Positions 1 through 12,387 are shown, counted from the first letter of the stretch. The stretch: 64,000 bases of DNA from Ophiostoma sp. CBS 140.51 (GCA_029298735.1 JANSLP010000131.1:18837-82836), one strand, 5' to 3'. Translations and numbers: made by a program. Notes: a model not told the origin generated them from the sequence alone.

Positions 1-1042
1 TTACTCGTCGCACGTTCTTCCCGATCCCTGAGCCGCACTCCGCCCACTAAACGAAGCCACGACTGACGAACGGCATCGATAACGAACGCGGCTGCGGTGT
101 GCCCATGGACCGGCCTCAACACGTCGGCCAAAGCCATCCTTCATACGACGCAGGACAGCATTTATTATGTTTTGAAACGAAAATTCTCTTGGTAGTGATA
201 CTCATCTACAACATCATTCAGGACACTGGGCATCAGGGGAAGCGTGGAACGAGAAATCGGATATACTTGGGGAGGAACAAAACGCATATCTTTCAGCGAC
301 GAGCAAAATAAGAACACAAGGGGTGGGCTGGGTGTCATTCTGGGCTGCACATATCTCTACTCTCTCGGCATTTTCTTTTATTTTGTTTTTGCGGTCTTGC
401 ATTTCCCCTACTAGTTTTTTTCTCTCTTGTATATTACTAGACAGTGTCTACGGTCTTTCATCTTGCCCACCTTGCTTGTCATATCTTTTACGACAAGCTA
501 CTCTCCCTTCCTTCTTCTGTCTTCCTCTTTTTCTCGCCTCCCTTCTCCTCCATCCGCCTTTTCTCTTTTCCTACATATAGAATTCACCCGGCAGGGTGCA
601 TGCACAATGGCGTGCATGGCAGGCGTTTTTAGGATGACAAAATTTAAAGAATTTAAGAATACATATTCATTACTATAGCCCTTTAATGTGACAATGTTGC
701 TGGTGCTGTATACGTTCCACATATTACCATTTAAGAGTTTCTCAAACAGAAGTAAAGCAGGGCAACGAGATGTGCTGTCGTTGGAGGTGAGGAAGGAAGG
801 CTGCCTTGGGATGCTGGCCATGTTGTCAGGTTCTGTGAAGACGAAGGTGCGGCCCTGCCTGGTCCAAGCCAGCCGTGCCTTCCCTTCTCAGTTCTAGCTG
901 CCTTCCTGTATATTTTATTTCCTTCCTTCTTTACCTCGCCATCTCGACGCTGCACGTCGACATATCATCTTTCTTCTTCTCCCAACTTCGATATTGTTTC
1001 TCATCCCACAATCACTTATAATCTCCCTTCGCATCCATCACA
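1..1042. other. Intergenic / promoter-like region
   Basis: No supportable coding region. Both strands hold only short open stretches that resemble no known protein. Pyrimidine-rich tracts around 360-580 and 900-1040 resemble the CT-rich promoters and leaders common upstream of fungal genes. The second tract runs directly into the start codon at 1043. Confidence 0.6.
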
Positions 1043-1391
1043 ATGTGCTGGCCATTTTCCGACATGCACCTTGAAGACGATCCCGGCGATTACTACCACC
1101 GACGCGGTGGTAACGGCATGTACCAATACGACTGGAACGGCCAGCAGTGGACCCTCAAGCAGACATCCAAAATTGTGAGTACTGTTTTTACTTACGTCTC
1201 TCTGTTCTTTTTGCCTTCCTCTGTATTTTGTGCTCTTCTCTTGCGCTCGCTCTTGTGCCTCTGCTTTTCTCCAGCCTAGAGTCTTTGTTGCTGCTTTTCA
1301 TTTTACATCCATTTTCACAATTGGCGTCTTTTCGTGCATCGCCAAAGCTGGCTACGATATGCAACATCGGCCTCATCTCGACCTTACTTGA
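1043..1391 (+). CDS. Candidate 82-aa small membrane protein, two exons
   Basis: I read exon 1 as 1043-1174 (44 codons, beginning MCWPFSDMHLEDDPGDYYHR), ended by a GTGAGT donor. Exon 2 would be 1275-1391 after a pyrimidine tract and CAG, giving 38 more residues. The first part is acidic and Tyr/Gly-rich. The second contains a hydrophobic stretch (VFVAAFHFTSIFTIGVFSCI) that could span a membrane, followed by a short tail ending HRPHLDLT. The start has a good context (CACA before ATG) after a long CT-rich leader. I do not recognise a named family. The acceptor choice is inferred, and other AGs exist before the next gene. It could also be an upstream exon of the gene starting at 1784, though I found no in-frame acceptor joining them. 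Confidence 0.42.
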
Positions 1392-1783
1392 TCGTCAACG
1401 ATTGTTCTCTATTGAAGTATCTCAATAGAGCGCATTTCTTGAATGTGAGGTTTGCAATTTTTCAGAAAATTTCCTCGTTGCTGCCTTCCCCCTTCCCCGC
1501 CAACCCTTCGTCAAGGTTGACGGTCGCTCTTTCCCTATTTGTTTTGACCTCCCATCGTGCCTTCTCTATTTGATTTTTCCTCCCTCATTTTTGGCTACCT
1601 CACAACACAAAAGCAGTCATATGCCCCTTTTTCGCACAGGAAAAAACTCTGCTCCCTGTCCCCCAAATATTTGCGCCATATCCTGCTCACATCGGCGTCC
1701 TCTCTTTTATTTTCCCCTCCTCCTCTCTCTCTCTTCTTCTTTTCTCCCTCTTCCTCATCTCCCATCACCGTCTGCTGGCCACA

Positions 1784-3371
1784 ATGTCTTCATCTCCACC
1801 TGGGTCCCCCACGAGACGCCACAAATTGCGCGGGAACCGAGTCTCGTTTGACACTGGCCTCACCAATCCCTCAAAAGTGCCTGGCTTTTTCACCCAACTC
1901 GCCGCAGCCACTGCGCACACTCTCCCTGTTCAGCAGAAGTCTGTCCCGTCATCTCGGCCTAGCCATCATCATTCGTACCACGGTAGTCACAGCGGCAGTC
2001 ACAAGCCGGACCGCCGCGCCCGTGTTGAAGACGCCGAAGACGAGGACGACGTGAGCCATCGCTCCAGCAAAACCAGCGGCAGAGCTCGCACAACTACTTC
2101 ATCTTCGTCTGGATCTGCCACTGCCTCTGGCATTCCCCTCGGCGGTCCTGTTCTTGATCCGTCCCTTCCCACGACCACTGCATCAGCTGCTGCTGCTGGT
2201 TATCCGGAGAACCCACCTACTGGTGCTCCTGGCTTTAACGGCATGAACCCTGCAGTCGGCGCCAACCACGTCTTCACACACATGAACAACGGCCAACCGT
2301 ATAACATCCAAGCATTCCCGACCTTCCTCCCGGCGGCTAACATGGCCGCTCAGGGTTACCCATTTGGGGCTGCTACCACTCACACTGTGAATGGCATCGA
2401 TCCCACTTCCGTGACTGGTATCAGCTTCCTGCCGGCCGTGCCTGATGCTACTAATGGCCCTATGGTGCACACGTACATTCCGCGCCATGACGCTCCCGGT
2501 CAGAACATTGTCTATGTCCAACAGCCAAATGGCCAACAACAGGCTGTGTACACCACTGTCAGTGCACCACCTTGCCGATATTCGTCGCCGATCGTCTATC
2601 TGCCGGCGGTTACCCCTTGTTCTATTTCTTCTTCTTGTCCGCAATTATACTATGCAAGTGCTCTTCTTCTTCATCTGTCTGGTCTCATTGTGATTCTGGA
2701 TATTTGGATTGGATATGTACATTGGTATTTTTTTGGTTTTTCTTCTTTGTCTTGCCTTCATTCAGCATTTCTTTCTTCATTTTCTGCTCATTGGCAATTG
2801 GCATATTATTTTTGTGTCGCATTTTTCGATCCCATTCTAACCATCTTCTTTCATCTAGGCAAATGGCGTCCCCATCCAAATCGCGACGACGACCGCCCCC
2901 ATGATGGCCTACCCTCAGGCTGGCGCAAGCCAGCCCATCTACGTCCAGCAGCAGCCCGGCGTCACGTACGCTGTGGCTGGCGGCGGTGCGGGTGGTATCG
3001 GCGGCGGCGGTCCTCCCGTGGTGATGATGTCCGGCGGCGTCCCAGGAGGTAATTACTTTGTCGGTGGTGGAAGCGGCGTCGGTGGCGGTGGTGGGTTCGG
3101 TGGTGTCGGTGGCATCCACCCCGAGCCCGCCATGGGCATCGGCCAGACTCCCAATGAAGTCCTCCAGGAGCAGCTTGAGTTTGCCTATGCCAACAATTTG
3201 TACGAACCTCAGGATTTTAAGCCCGCTGACGACGACAAGTCGCGCTTCTACTGGCTTCGTGAGCTTGACGGTAACTGGACCCAGCGTAGCCGCGCCACGA
3301 TTGACCATCTCGGCTGCCGGTGGTACATCACCGATGGCGGCGTTTTCTACGCCGTCCGCCTCCCCGACTAA
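1784..3371 (+). CDS. Conserved fungal protein, Ser/Gly-rich with folded C-terminal domain, 428 aa
   Basis: Two exons, 1784-2557 and 2859-3371. The intron is 301 nt with a GTCAGT donor, a CTAAC branch site and a CTAG acceptor, and the junction is phase 0. Exon 1 is low-complexity: a His/Ser-rich basic start, an acidic patch (EDAEDEDD), then Pro/Ala/Gly/Asn-rich sequence with repeated YVQQ-type motifs. Exon 2 continues the Gly-rich linker (about residues 280-345). It ends in an ordered, charged and aromatic segment with FAYANNLYEPQDFKPADDD, FYWLRELDGNW and GVFYAVRLPD. That tail looks like a conserved domain seen in filamentous-fungal hypothetical proteins whose function I do not know. The start is the first ATG of the frame, in a good context (CCACA before ATG). 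Confidence 0.8.
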
Positions 3372-6077
3372 AACGACACGTGCCGACAACAACGAGATGA
3401 TGGATGCGGACGATGACTTCAACCTTCAGTCTCAACTCTTTTTGGCAGTTCGACATGTTGGTCGACTGGATTTGATTTGATTTTCTGATTTTCTTCTGAT
3501 TTCTTGTTTTCTGCTTTTTGCATTTAATATGTTATATCGGACAATGGAAGGAAGGACGCGATGGAAAGGACAACTATAACGACAACATGGATCAACAAGA
3601 TACCCTCGGCGAACTAGGCGAAACGGAGTAACTTGATGCTATATGGATGAGGAGGTATAGGGGAAGGGACTACTGTGCTGATGGTTAGCTGGTCCAAGGG
3701 TACTTGTGGCAAAAAAGGGGATCGAGGGGAAATGGGTTGTTTATTTTTTGATCAAATACTGCTTGCGTATCAATCGTTGATTTCTCTCTTGCTTGACTGC
3801 GTACTATGACCGTTGGTTAATCGTATATTCGATCCGGAGTTTTTTGTGAGGTCAAATGATGAATGCATGCAAAGGCCCATTCCCTGGTCAAGTATTTTGA
3901 CCAAGCATGCATGCAGGATGCCATGAGTATGAGGATATGTAGAGACCCCAATACAATTGTCAATAGATACCTTGAGACAACGGTAATTGTAGTACACAAT
4001 GATTTCTGCTTTGTCAAGCACCGAGTCAATGAAAATCGTTCGTATTGACTCGAGAAGTATCGAGGCCTGGAAACAACTGAGGGAGAGATTTTGGGTTGCC
4101 AACATAATCTTGAACAAAAAAAATAGAATACAATGCACAACATAAATTTGAGAAACATTTACACTTCCATATAAAGTAAAATCATTTTATTAAAATATAG
4201 AGAGAGAAAACTAACGAAAGTAAAATAAGATTTTCTCAATCTACGAAGTCACTTTGAGCAGTTCTGTAAATGCGTTGTTGTGCTGACTCGCCAAAAATCA
4301 CTCTTCCGTCGTGATGCATCGCGACAATGGGGAAAGCCATCACCAAATCATCACAAGCATGACACTGATAGTGACTCTTAGGGTAATTTACTGCTTCGGC
4401 CCGTGAATTCTCCTGTCATGTAACTAGACAATAGGAGGAAAGAGCTCAAACAAGGCAGGAGCGATGGGTAGCAGAGGGAAGCAAGTGCAAACGCAAACGC
4501 GACTGCTCGATTGGGTCACTCTTTCCTCTTTTGGTCGACAACGTCCAGGACGCGTAAAAACTCTGCCTGACATAAAATCTCTTCTTCCCCTCCTTCTCTC
4601 TCTTCCTTCTTCTCTTGTTTCTTTTTTTTTTCTCTTCAACCTCAGAAGTTTTTCCGAATATACTCATCCTCCTGCCTTCTGCCTGCGCGGACCCGACTTG
4701 CATTCATCGGCCACGAAACAATTTGTGAGAACTTTCTCGACTTCGAGTGCTTTTGACCCAAGTTGATGAGAGCCTGGTCACCAAACTTTCCGTTGCTATC
4801 TCGCTTCTCGCCCTCCACTTCTTCGACGTCTGCGACATCGCGACCTCGCGGCATCAGCTCCAAGCACCAAAGCTATTGACAATTCATCTTCCATTGGTTG
4901 GTTTCCCCCTTCTTCAAATCCTTGAACATCTCCTACACCCCGCGCTCCCCGAACACCTTCCTGTCCCACCAATGACCCCCCAAAACACCAAGCCGCGAAA
5001 CTACAAGATGTCCAAAAGTCCAGCAAAGACAGACAAAAGTCCAACAAGACCGGTCGAGCAGGATAAATGCGAGAAGCAAAACACCGTCGTTTCGAACATA
5101 GAACTTCACTGCCTCTGTCTCCTTCTTTGCGTCACAGCATACATCGTCCTTCCATTCCCATCTTCCATCTTCCATCTTCCATTTTGCAGCGTTCTTGCAA
5201 TCTTTGCATCATCGTACCTGCGGGCTGCCATGTTTCCATGGCATCGCTTGATGGCACCCAAGGCAGTCTTCAGACTGCAAGATCTCAAGGCGCTTGTCAC
5301 TTTTATCCCGTCACTACGCAAATGTCACCTCATCGTTACAAGCAGCGACCACGATATTTTGATCATGTCCCGAGCAAGTTCTCCCCTAATTATATTGACG
5401 AGGCTACAACGTGAGACACCATGACAATAATCGTGGCTACCTGTAATAGTGTCTATGATTCACACGTCAATCATTCACCATATCTGACTGGTCAATACGA
5501 GACATTCTGATTGCTATTGTTGAAAGTGTGGCAGTGAGACAGACGTACTTGAAAAAGATCGATTGCCTTTCATTTGCCTTTTAATTCCCTATATTTCAGG
5601 AATAGGAAATGATATAAACAGATCACAGAACAGTGTACACGCTGAGCTCACAATGACTGGGTACAATCTTCGTTTGTCGGGAACACAAAGAGAATACAGG
5701 TTGTGACACAAGATACAACAAGGTGACCCACAGCTACGAATACGAGGGGAGTAAGTTTTGTAGTACAACAGAAGAAAGCGCAACAGAAGGATGATTAAAG
5801 AATAACATTGTACATTTAATTTGATATTGGCCCCAATTCCAGGTTTTTCATTTTTCATTGCTGAGAAAAAACAACAAAGTCCATGCCGCCTCCATGTTCC
5901 CATGAGTTTGTCATGTCTTGCAATTTTTATCTTGTTTTCGTGTTTCGTGATAATCGAATATTTTCCATAAACTTCGTCCAATTTTGATGGGGATTTTTGC
6001 TTCCAGAGCGTGCGTCAATTCATTGTCGTCATGCGAAAAGAGAGTGACGGAGAATGTGGTGGTGGTGGTCGACAATT
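3372..6077. other. 2.7 kb spacer without a supportable gene
   Basis: This is the tail-to-tail gap between the plus-strand gene ending at 3371 and eIF5 ending at 6078. 3700-4260 is AT-rich. 4560-4690 is a strong CT tract with a T run. 4740-5420 holds a plus-strand open stretch with a well-placed ATG at 4972 but no recognisable domain or clear splice structure. I see nothing else I can name. Confidence 0.55.
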
Positions 6078-7433
6078 TTACTCGTCATCCTCCTCCTCCT
6101 CTTCCTCAGACTCCTCCTCGGACTCCTCCTCCTCGGCCTCGGCCAGCCAGGTCAAGAAAGGCTCGGCAGCCTTGCGGACCTTCTTAGACACGGACAGGTC
6201 GGTGTACTTGCGGCTGGCCTTGGTACCCCACTTGTTGACGACCTCTTCGGAGATGAGGTCGGCATTGTAGTAGAGATGCAGGATCTTGACGACCTTGTCG
6301 ACCATATCCGGATGGTCCTTGATCAGGAGACCAATGAGACGCTCGGTGCCGCCCAGCAGGGCCTTCTCGTGGCGCTCAGAAGTGACGATCTATCAAGTTA
6401 GCGGGGATCAATTAGTTGTAGTGTAGATGGAGAGTGTGCTTACCTTCTTCAGCATGCTGGCACGTTTGGGGATCTGGGCCAGGATGTTCTCGTTGAAGAG
6501 AGTCTGGACCAGGACCAGGACGGTGCGGTGCTTGGCCTCGATGCCGAGGTCGCGAGCCTTGAGGTAGATCTCGACATCATCGACTTTGTCGATACTGCCC
6601 TTCTCCTCGGCCTGCTCCTGGATCCACTCGCCGAGCTGGTCATAGACGGTGTTGCCACCGCCCTCACCGTCCTCGTCGTCGTCATCACCGCCGTTGAGCA
6701 TCATCTTCTGCTTGAAATCATCCGGCAGGGCCTTCGCCCGGGCCTTGATGGCCTCCTCTGTCATGTCGACGTTCCACTCGACGTTCTTGGGCTCGACAGA
6801 TTCGGTTTGGGCAGGCAAGTTGGTGTCCTCGTCGTCGCTACCGGCGGCGACACCGTTGTTATCCTTGTCGCCGCTGTCCTTGCCGGAGCCCGAGTTGTCG
6901 TCACCACTGTTGGGGGTGTCGTTCTCCTTGTTGGCCGTGCCGTTCTGCTTGGCCTTGCGGGCCGCCTTGCGCTCGGCCTTGTCCTTCTTGCCCTTCTTGG
7001 GAGCGTTCTTGATAATGTAGCCACTGAGCTTGAGGCGCAGATCGACGTCGGTGCGCTGGCCACAGGCCTTGCAGTCGAGCGTGATGTGGCCGTCCTTGAT
7101 CTGGACCACGGTCTCGGGGTTCTTGCACTTCTTGCAGAGCACAAACTTGGAGATGAAGCCGTCGAGGTAGTCCTGGAGCTTGGCAGCCTCATGGGCACCG
7201 TTGATAATCCAGCGGTCATCAGGAGGGTCAATGTTGGTCTGAGCACCGAGCTCGAAGCCAAAGTACTTGATAAGGTAGGCTCCGGGGCGGGCCAGCTGCT
7301 GGGCGACCTGGCTCAGGTTGGGGACGACGGTCTTGATACCGTTGCCCTTGCCCTCGATCTTGGTCTGGATACGCTCCATCTTGTAACGATAGAAGACGTC
7401 CGTGACATCACGGCGAACGTTGATAAGACTCAT
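6078..7433 (-). CDS. TIF5: Eukaryotic translation initiation factor 5 (eIF5)
   Basis: eIF5 is the GTPase-activating protein for eIF2 in the 43S/48S initiation complex. Two exons, 7433-6444 and 6389-6078, with a 54-nt intron (GTAAGC...GATAG), give 433 aa. The protein opens MSLINVRRDVTDVFYRYKM. Arg16 in FYRYKM corresponds to the family's catalytic Arg15 in human numbering. A four-Cys zinc ribbon follows (C100, C103, C121, C124). A charged, Lys- then Asp/Asn-rich linker spans about 165-250. The C-terminal W2/HEAT domain includes WIQEQ and ends before an acidic tail of Glu/Asp repeats, the region that binds eIF2-beta and eIF3c in the family. I chose the ATG at 7433 over an in-frame upstream ATG because the family begins exactly here. 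Confidence 0.97.
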
Positions 7434-8936
7434 GATGGCGGTTTGATGGGGTTGTTGGATATGCAAAGAATGCGGTAAGTTGAGAAGGAAAATAGAAAGA
7501 GAAGGACGGTCGTCAATAGAATGCGACTTGTTGGAACGTGAATGGGGCTTGTCGTTTTAAGGAGAAGCGTGTGCTGCAGGATGCATATGGTCACGAAAAA
7601 AAGGAGAGAATGAAGCCGGATGGACAGGGTCGTCAGTAGCGGACCGGGCCTTGCGTGAACATAAGGGAAAACTGAAGGTCGTTTCTGAGAGACGGAGGCA
7701 TGAACGCGAGGAGAAGACAAAACTTGCTCAACAAGGTTCGAAAAGGGGATTGTCTAGAGATCGTGTCGTTGGGATACCGGATTCAACCGTGGGGACCTTG
7801 ACTGATGCTACAAGGTTTTCGCGGTATGCGAAAGGACTGCAGCCAAATAGGAGGTGAGTGAAGAGACTCAGAGATCTTGTCGTGCTGATACATAAACAAG
7901 ACTTGTGTCCTGTACTTGGGGTTATGTGGTGTTCGAGAAAGGGATAAGGGTCGGTTGTGGAAAGAGAAAAGAGGTGGTTGTTGGTTTTCTCTGTCTTTTT
8001 GTCGTTCTTTGTCGGGAGGACAATCAAAGCGCCAAATTCGGAGAAAGGGCGGGTTCGTCGAAAAAGAATCGAAAAACGAGTTACTACCGGTCACGATGGG
8101 AGTCGAGGCAGGCAAACGAGTGCTGTTTGTGTTTGTAGGTGGTAGAAGAAAACGAGGCGAAAAGGCTGACAAAAGACAGATCGCGATGTTTTCGAGTGTG
8201 GGGATTCTGAAAAGCGAAAAAAGGGCCGCGCACGTCACAGCGGGGGCGTGGGACAGAAAGTTCGTAGTGCAGCGAGAGCCGGATTGCACGGAAAGCTGGA
8301 AGACGAGAGTGTTGTGTGCGCGAAGCGTTGTTGCTGGAGCGAAAAAGAGTCAGAGGTTGAGAGGTGGGTTTATGGACAGAAGAGATTTTGTGAGAGTGGG
8401 AATAAAAGGGACGATGGCGACGGGATTTGCGAAAGTATTTGCTATTTGAACCCTATTCTAGTACACAGTACGGAGTATGGCAAGTGTGGCCCGGTTAGGT
8501 TGTCAGATTCGGCAGGAACCAAAAAAACCAAGGCCATTAAAAAAGATTTAGCCCCTCGCCTGACTCTTTGAGTGGCTCTTTCCTCTTTTGACAGAACGTG
8601 TGGGTTAAAAACAGTGAGGGGCAAAACTGGATTTAGTCGGTGTCAATGTCACGTGGTCGCGTGGAAGCGCTCCAAGAGAGCATAACGTCGAGTGAGTCCA
8701 GCCAAACAGCACTGGAGTCGCCCTCACGTTGAGCGCTGGCGGCGTGTTCTTTACAAGCACGTCGGGCGCGCCTTTCCTTTCACGGCGTTGGGCTGCGATT
8801 GGCATACTACACTCAATGACACAATGACGCGCGGGGAAGGAGCGACCATTCACTGCGCGTCCGTCTTTAGCCATTAGACTGTTGGTACGGAGTATTGAAG
8901 GTATGTTTGGTCACTGTGTTGTCTTTTGCCAGCATA
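7434..8936. promoter_or_regulatory. eIF5 upstream region and P450 downstream spacer
   Basis: This 1.5 kb stretch is purine-rich on the plus strand (7650-8400), so it is pyrimidine-rich in the sense of eIF5, as expected for the promoter and leader of a highly expressed fungal gene. Open stretches on both strands overlap each other and match nothing. Two exact copies of TACGGAGTA lie at 8469-8477 and 8886-8894. Confidence 0.5.
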
Positions 8937-10839
8937 TCAAGCCACCTCTGAAAGCGGCACAAACTGCAGAAGGCACTTTTGCCCGAGCGGGCGCGACGAG
9001 ATGAGCTGGTCGGACATCTCCATGGACTCGGGCGTCATGGAAATCTCGGGCGCCGTGGCAAAACGCGAGTAGATGTCGCGCATCAAAATTTTCATTTCGA
9101 CCAAGGCGAGGCTGTGGAACGATCAACGATTGGCACAAAATTTTTGTGAGCGTGGAAGTGCACATTTCTTTGACTTACTGCTTGCCGATACAACCACGGC
9201 CACCGCTGGCAAACGCAAAGAACGATCGCTTACGGTCGGCATCACCATCTGATGCCAACCAGCGGTTTGGGTTGAAAGAATCTGGGTCTGGGAAGACGGC
9301 GGCATCCATGCGGTGGACCGAGTAGGCCTGGCTGCTGACAACGGTGCCGGCAGGCAAGAAGAACCCGTCAATGATACGCCCGTTGGCCTGCTGCTCACCA
9401 CGAGGAGCTGAACGCCCCCAGTTGTTTCCCGGGACAACTCGTGGCAGCGACATGGGAATGGCCGGGAAGCACCGAAGACCCTCCATAATCACAGCATCCA
9501 GGGATGGAAGACGGTCAAAAGGCAGCGCGTCGGCACCTTTGGCCTCGTTTTCGAGCAACTCTTTCCGCAACCGTTCTTGGAAGTGAAGAGATCGGGGTGT
9601 CGAGAGCTCCCACATGAGGAAGCAAAGAGCGTCACCCGTCGTGTCGATACCGGCTGCCATGTGATCAAGACTCTCAGCTGCCGCGTCAAGAGCATCGAAG
9701 CCACCAACGGCAGGTCGGGCTTCCTCGTCCTTGGAGTGTGGTGGGTACGGCTGCTGCTTCTCGTGCATGCGTGCGAGGAGGGTAAAGTGTGCTGCATCTG
9801 TTTTGGCGGCCGTGTCAAGGACAAAGTCGTCGGCGAGCGGTGTCTCTCTCGGCTTGGCAAACCAAGTGAGCACTGGGTTGATAATGGCGTAGAAGGTCGG
9901 ACTGTAAAAGCTGACGAGGCGGTCTAATGTCGAAAACATGTCAGCATCATCTTCAATCACTCTTAATTACTCGAGGAAAGTACAGACTCTGGATACTGTC
10001 GTCGAACGTCACTTCTTTCATGATCTCGGCGTCAGACTCCTTGCGGAGTGAGTCGGCACCGTATGGGTGGAAGAGATGATGCGTCACACAGTCAAAGGCA
10101 TATGCGTGGAGAGCTACTTGATTAGCTGATGTCAACAATCTAGGAGTGCCATCTTGACCAGGATCTCAAACTAACCGAGCTGCGTCCGATGTTAGTGTCA
10201 TGTTGTTTCGTGAACAAGCTGAGCTTACTTACATAAATATCTAGAACGCCACCTGTTGCGTTTTTGCACAGCTCGGTAAAATGCTGTGACCGCTCCTCGA
10301 TTCCGGCCAAGGCTGGACCGCGCATGATGTTGCTGTTGGCATAACGGTCGGCCAAAATGCGGCGTCGGCAGGCGTGCTTTATCTCGTTAGTATGGCACTC
10401 TACTATGACTTCTGTCACAAATTTGTAAACTTTGACCGACCGTCTCCTTGTCGAGTGTGGTAAACATGGTGCGCCGGCCATAGACCGTAAAGAGGTCATA
10501 AAAGTCGGTCTTGTCGTAGCCACTACCGGCCGAGTTGTAAATCTCCTTGACAGCTGCTGCTGAGGCGAACGAGACCTCATCTGGAGCCAAACGAACGACA
10601 GGTCCGTAAAGCTCATGGAGAGCATGCACATAGCTGGTGCGGCCGCAGCGAAGCTCGTGCCATCGCAGAACGGCGGATGTGAAGAGAGAGTGAGTCGGGC
10701 CGGGTATCCGTCGCAATGGTGAGCGGACAGTGTGGACAATGGCATAAAGAAGAGGGAGGACGACGAGGAGCGTCGCTGCAAAAGAGAGCTTGGACATGGA
10801 AGCGACTTCCTCAACCAGCGAATGTGGCAAGAGCGCCAT
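8937..10839 (-). CDS. Cytochrome P450 monooxygenase, six exons, 530 aa
   Basis: Haem-thiolate monooxygenase, probably ER-anchored, substrate unknown. Exons read as 10839-10441, 10376-10233, 10179-10176, 10113-9988, 9923-9179 and 9111-8937, all with GT-AG introns of 53-67 nt, giving 1593 nt. An N-terminal hydrophobic anchor (LSFAATLLVVLPLLYAIVH) is followed by the Pro-rich hinge RRIPGP. The I-helix oxygen-binding motif is AAGIDTTGD. The K-helix ExxR is EGLR. The haem loop FASGGRGCIGKH carries the Cys ligand near residue 469 of 530. Exon 3 is only four bases (CTCG). It is needed to join LDIY to ALHAYAFD in frame, and no single GT-AG intron does so without a stop or frame change. The alternative is a frameshift lesion. 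No other biosynthetic genes lie beside it. Confidence 0.9.
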
Positions 10840-12387
10840 TGTGAAGGGTGGCAGGAGAGCTCCTTCTCTTTTTGGACGTGGACGGTAGTTTTTGCGGCCG
10901 GGGTAGGTTGCACAAAGCTATAAAACAGATACAAGATAAATGTGACAACCTCACGAGAAAAGAAGATGAAAGATGACAATCACGAAAATGAGGAGGGGAC
11001 GAAAACAAAAAGGTCACATCTAGGTCCATCCGCCGGTCTTGTTCCGTGGTGGATGGATACGCTAATACAGCCGCTCTTGTTGGCTGTTGGCTGTTCGTCA
11101 CTTTATTCTTATCTAACAGCAGCGGTTCTAACTGGCAGACGGCGTCTGCCGTTTCGATGTGCGCCGTGTCAACGACGCTGCTGTGCATGCTTTCTGTGCG
11201 GAGAGCACTAACTGTGAATAGCAAGTGCTTGCGGCGAGTCGAACTGTTTGGGACAGCCACTGTGATGTCGGTGTTCACTCGCAAAAGCGGCGGGTATTCT
11301 AGGCATAAGAGTGAGTCTAGATTCGTATCAACCTGAAAATAAAGAAGAAAAATATTCCGTTGGACAGTATTTGTGTTGTTATTGTCACCCTCATCGTATG
11401 CCGTCATTTTGCAGGAGCCCAAATTACGACAGACGGCCCGGCGCCAGCTGGCAAGCTGCCCCACCAGCTGACGCCAACGACCGCCTGCGCCTTCCCACCT
11501 TCCAACTGTCCTGATTCCATGCCTTGCGTCGTGCGTGGAGCGTGGAGCGCGCCTTCCCACCTTTTGATTAGCCGCCAGCCTGGCACTGTTCGAGCAAGGC
11601 AGCTTGAAACGCCCCTGTGGAAGGCGCCCTGAGAGCACTCCTTCCTGCCCTATTCCTATTCCTCCACCTATTATTCCTCACGACCTACGAGCGTCACAGG
11701 GGAGCAGCTTCCCCATTGGCACATTGGCCTCAGCACCGTCTCGCCTTCCCCGGTTTCTTCAGCCACAACAGCCGCGAAAAGGGCAAGAGGCCATCACACC
11801 TACTCCTGACGCAGTTGTTTCCTATTTCCTGCTTCCCAATCCCTCGTCCGTTTTTATCATCGTCAATTCTCTCTTTTTGACTCATCCTCCTTGGCCATTT
11901 GCTTTCCTGCCCACCCTCGCTTCGGCCGCCTCGCACTGCATGCCGCCATGAGCCTGTCTTAGGCCCCTCCCGCTACAGCCCCTTTGCATCGTCCAATGCC
12001 TAGTTCCTTCGCTCCATTTTTGTTACCCGGTCTTCTTCCTCCCTGCGACAGCAATTCGTCTTTTTCGTCCTCTTCTATTTTCCCTCTCTTCACCCGTGAC
12101 TGGTCCTCAGCCCTCTGCCACGCCGGGGAGGTCCCAATCCATCCGAAAACAACACGTCGACGACAATACGAGACGAATCAAACGGTCTCCGCAGCTGCCT
12201 AGCACCTTTCTCGGCCCGCGACCCACCCCCGAGCTCAAACCTCCCGCCCCCCTCCTCCCTTTTTACGTTCTTGTTCCGACACCGCCGTTTCTCTTCGAAC
12301 ACATATTCATACCCTCGCCTCATTATTGAATTTGAACTCCACCGAACAGCGCATCGTCGAAACATAACCCCGAGACACTGCCCAAGC
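10840..12387. promoter_or_regulatory. Divergent intergenic region between P450 and Ark-type kinase
   Basis: These 1.5 kb serve as upstream sequence for both flanking genes, P450 on minus and kinase on plus. From about 11640 to 12330 the plus strand is very CT-rich, consistent with a long leader of the kinase gene, and it contains several short upstream ATGs, for example at 11996. I found no convincing coding exon. The long minus-strand open stretch 10811-11638 has no recognisable domain. Confidence 0.5.

Noticed and set aside
1..60. A TTA at position 1 that could be the stop codon of a minus-strand gene
   Set aside because: The short frame above it shows no recognisable C-terminus, and the neighbouring sequence is cut by the window edge.
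4747..5424. 225-codon open stretch with a good ATG context at 4972
   Set aside because: No domain, no codon bias and an open shadow on the other strand. CT-rich sequence favours long chance reading frames.
6528..7478. 316-codon plus-strand frame across eIF5
   Set aside because: Antisense shadow of eIF5, Leu/Val-rich because of the GC-rich codons on the opposite strand.
7916..8449. 177-codon plus-strand open stretch upstream of eIF5
   Set aside because: Purine-rich promoter DNA also gives a similar-length frame on the minus strand, with no recognisable motif.
10140..10979. 279-codon minus-strand open stretch
   Set aside because: It overlaps P450 exons in another frame and is a shadow of that gene.
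10811..11638. 275-codon minus-strand open stretch upstream of the P450
   Set aside because: Composition is not protein-like and there is no domain. It lies in the divergent promoter.
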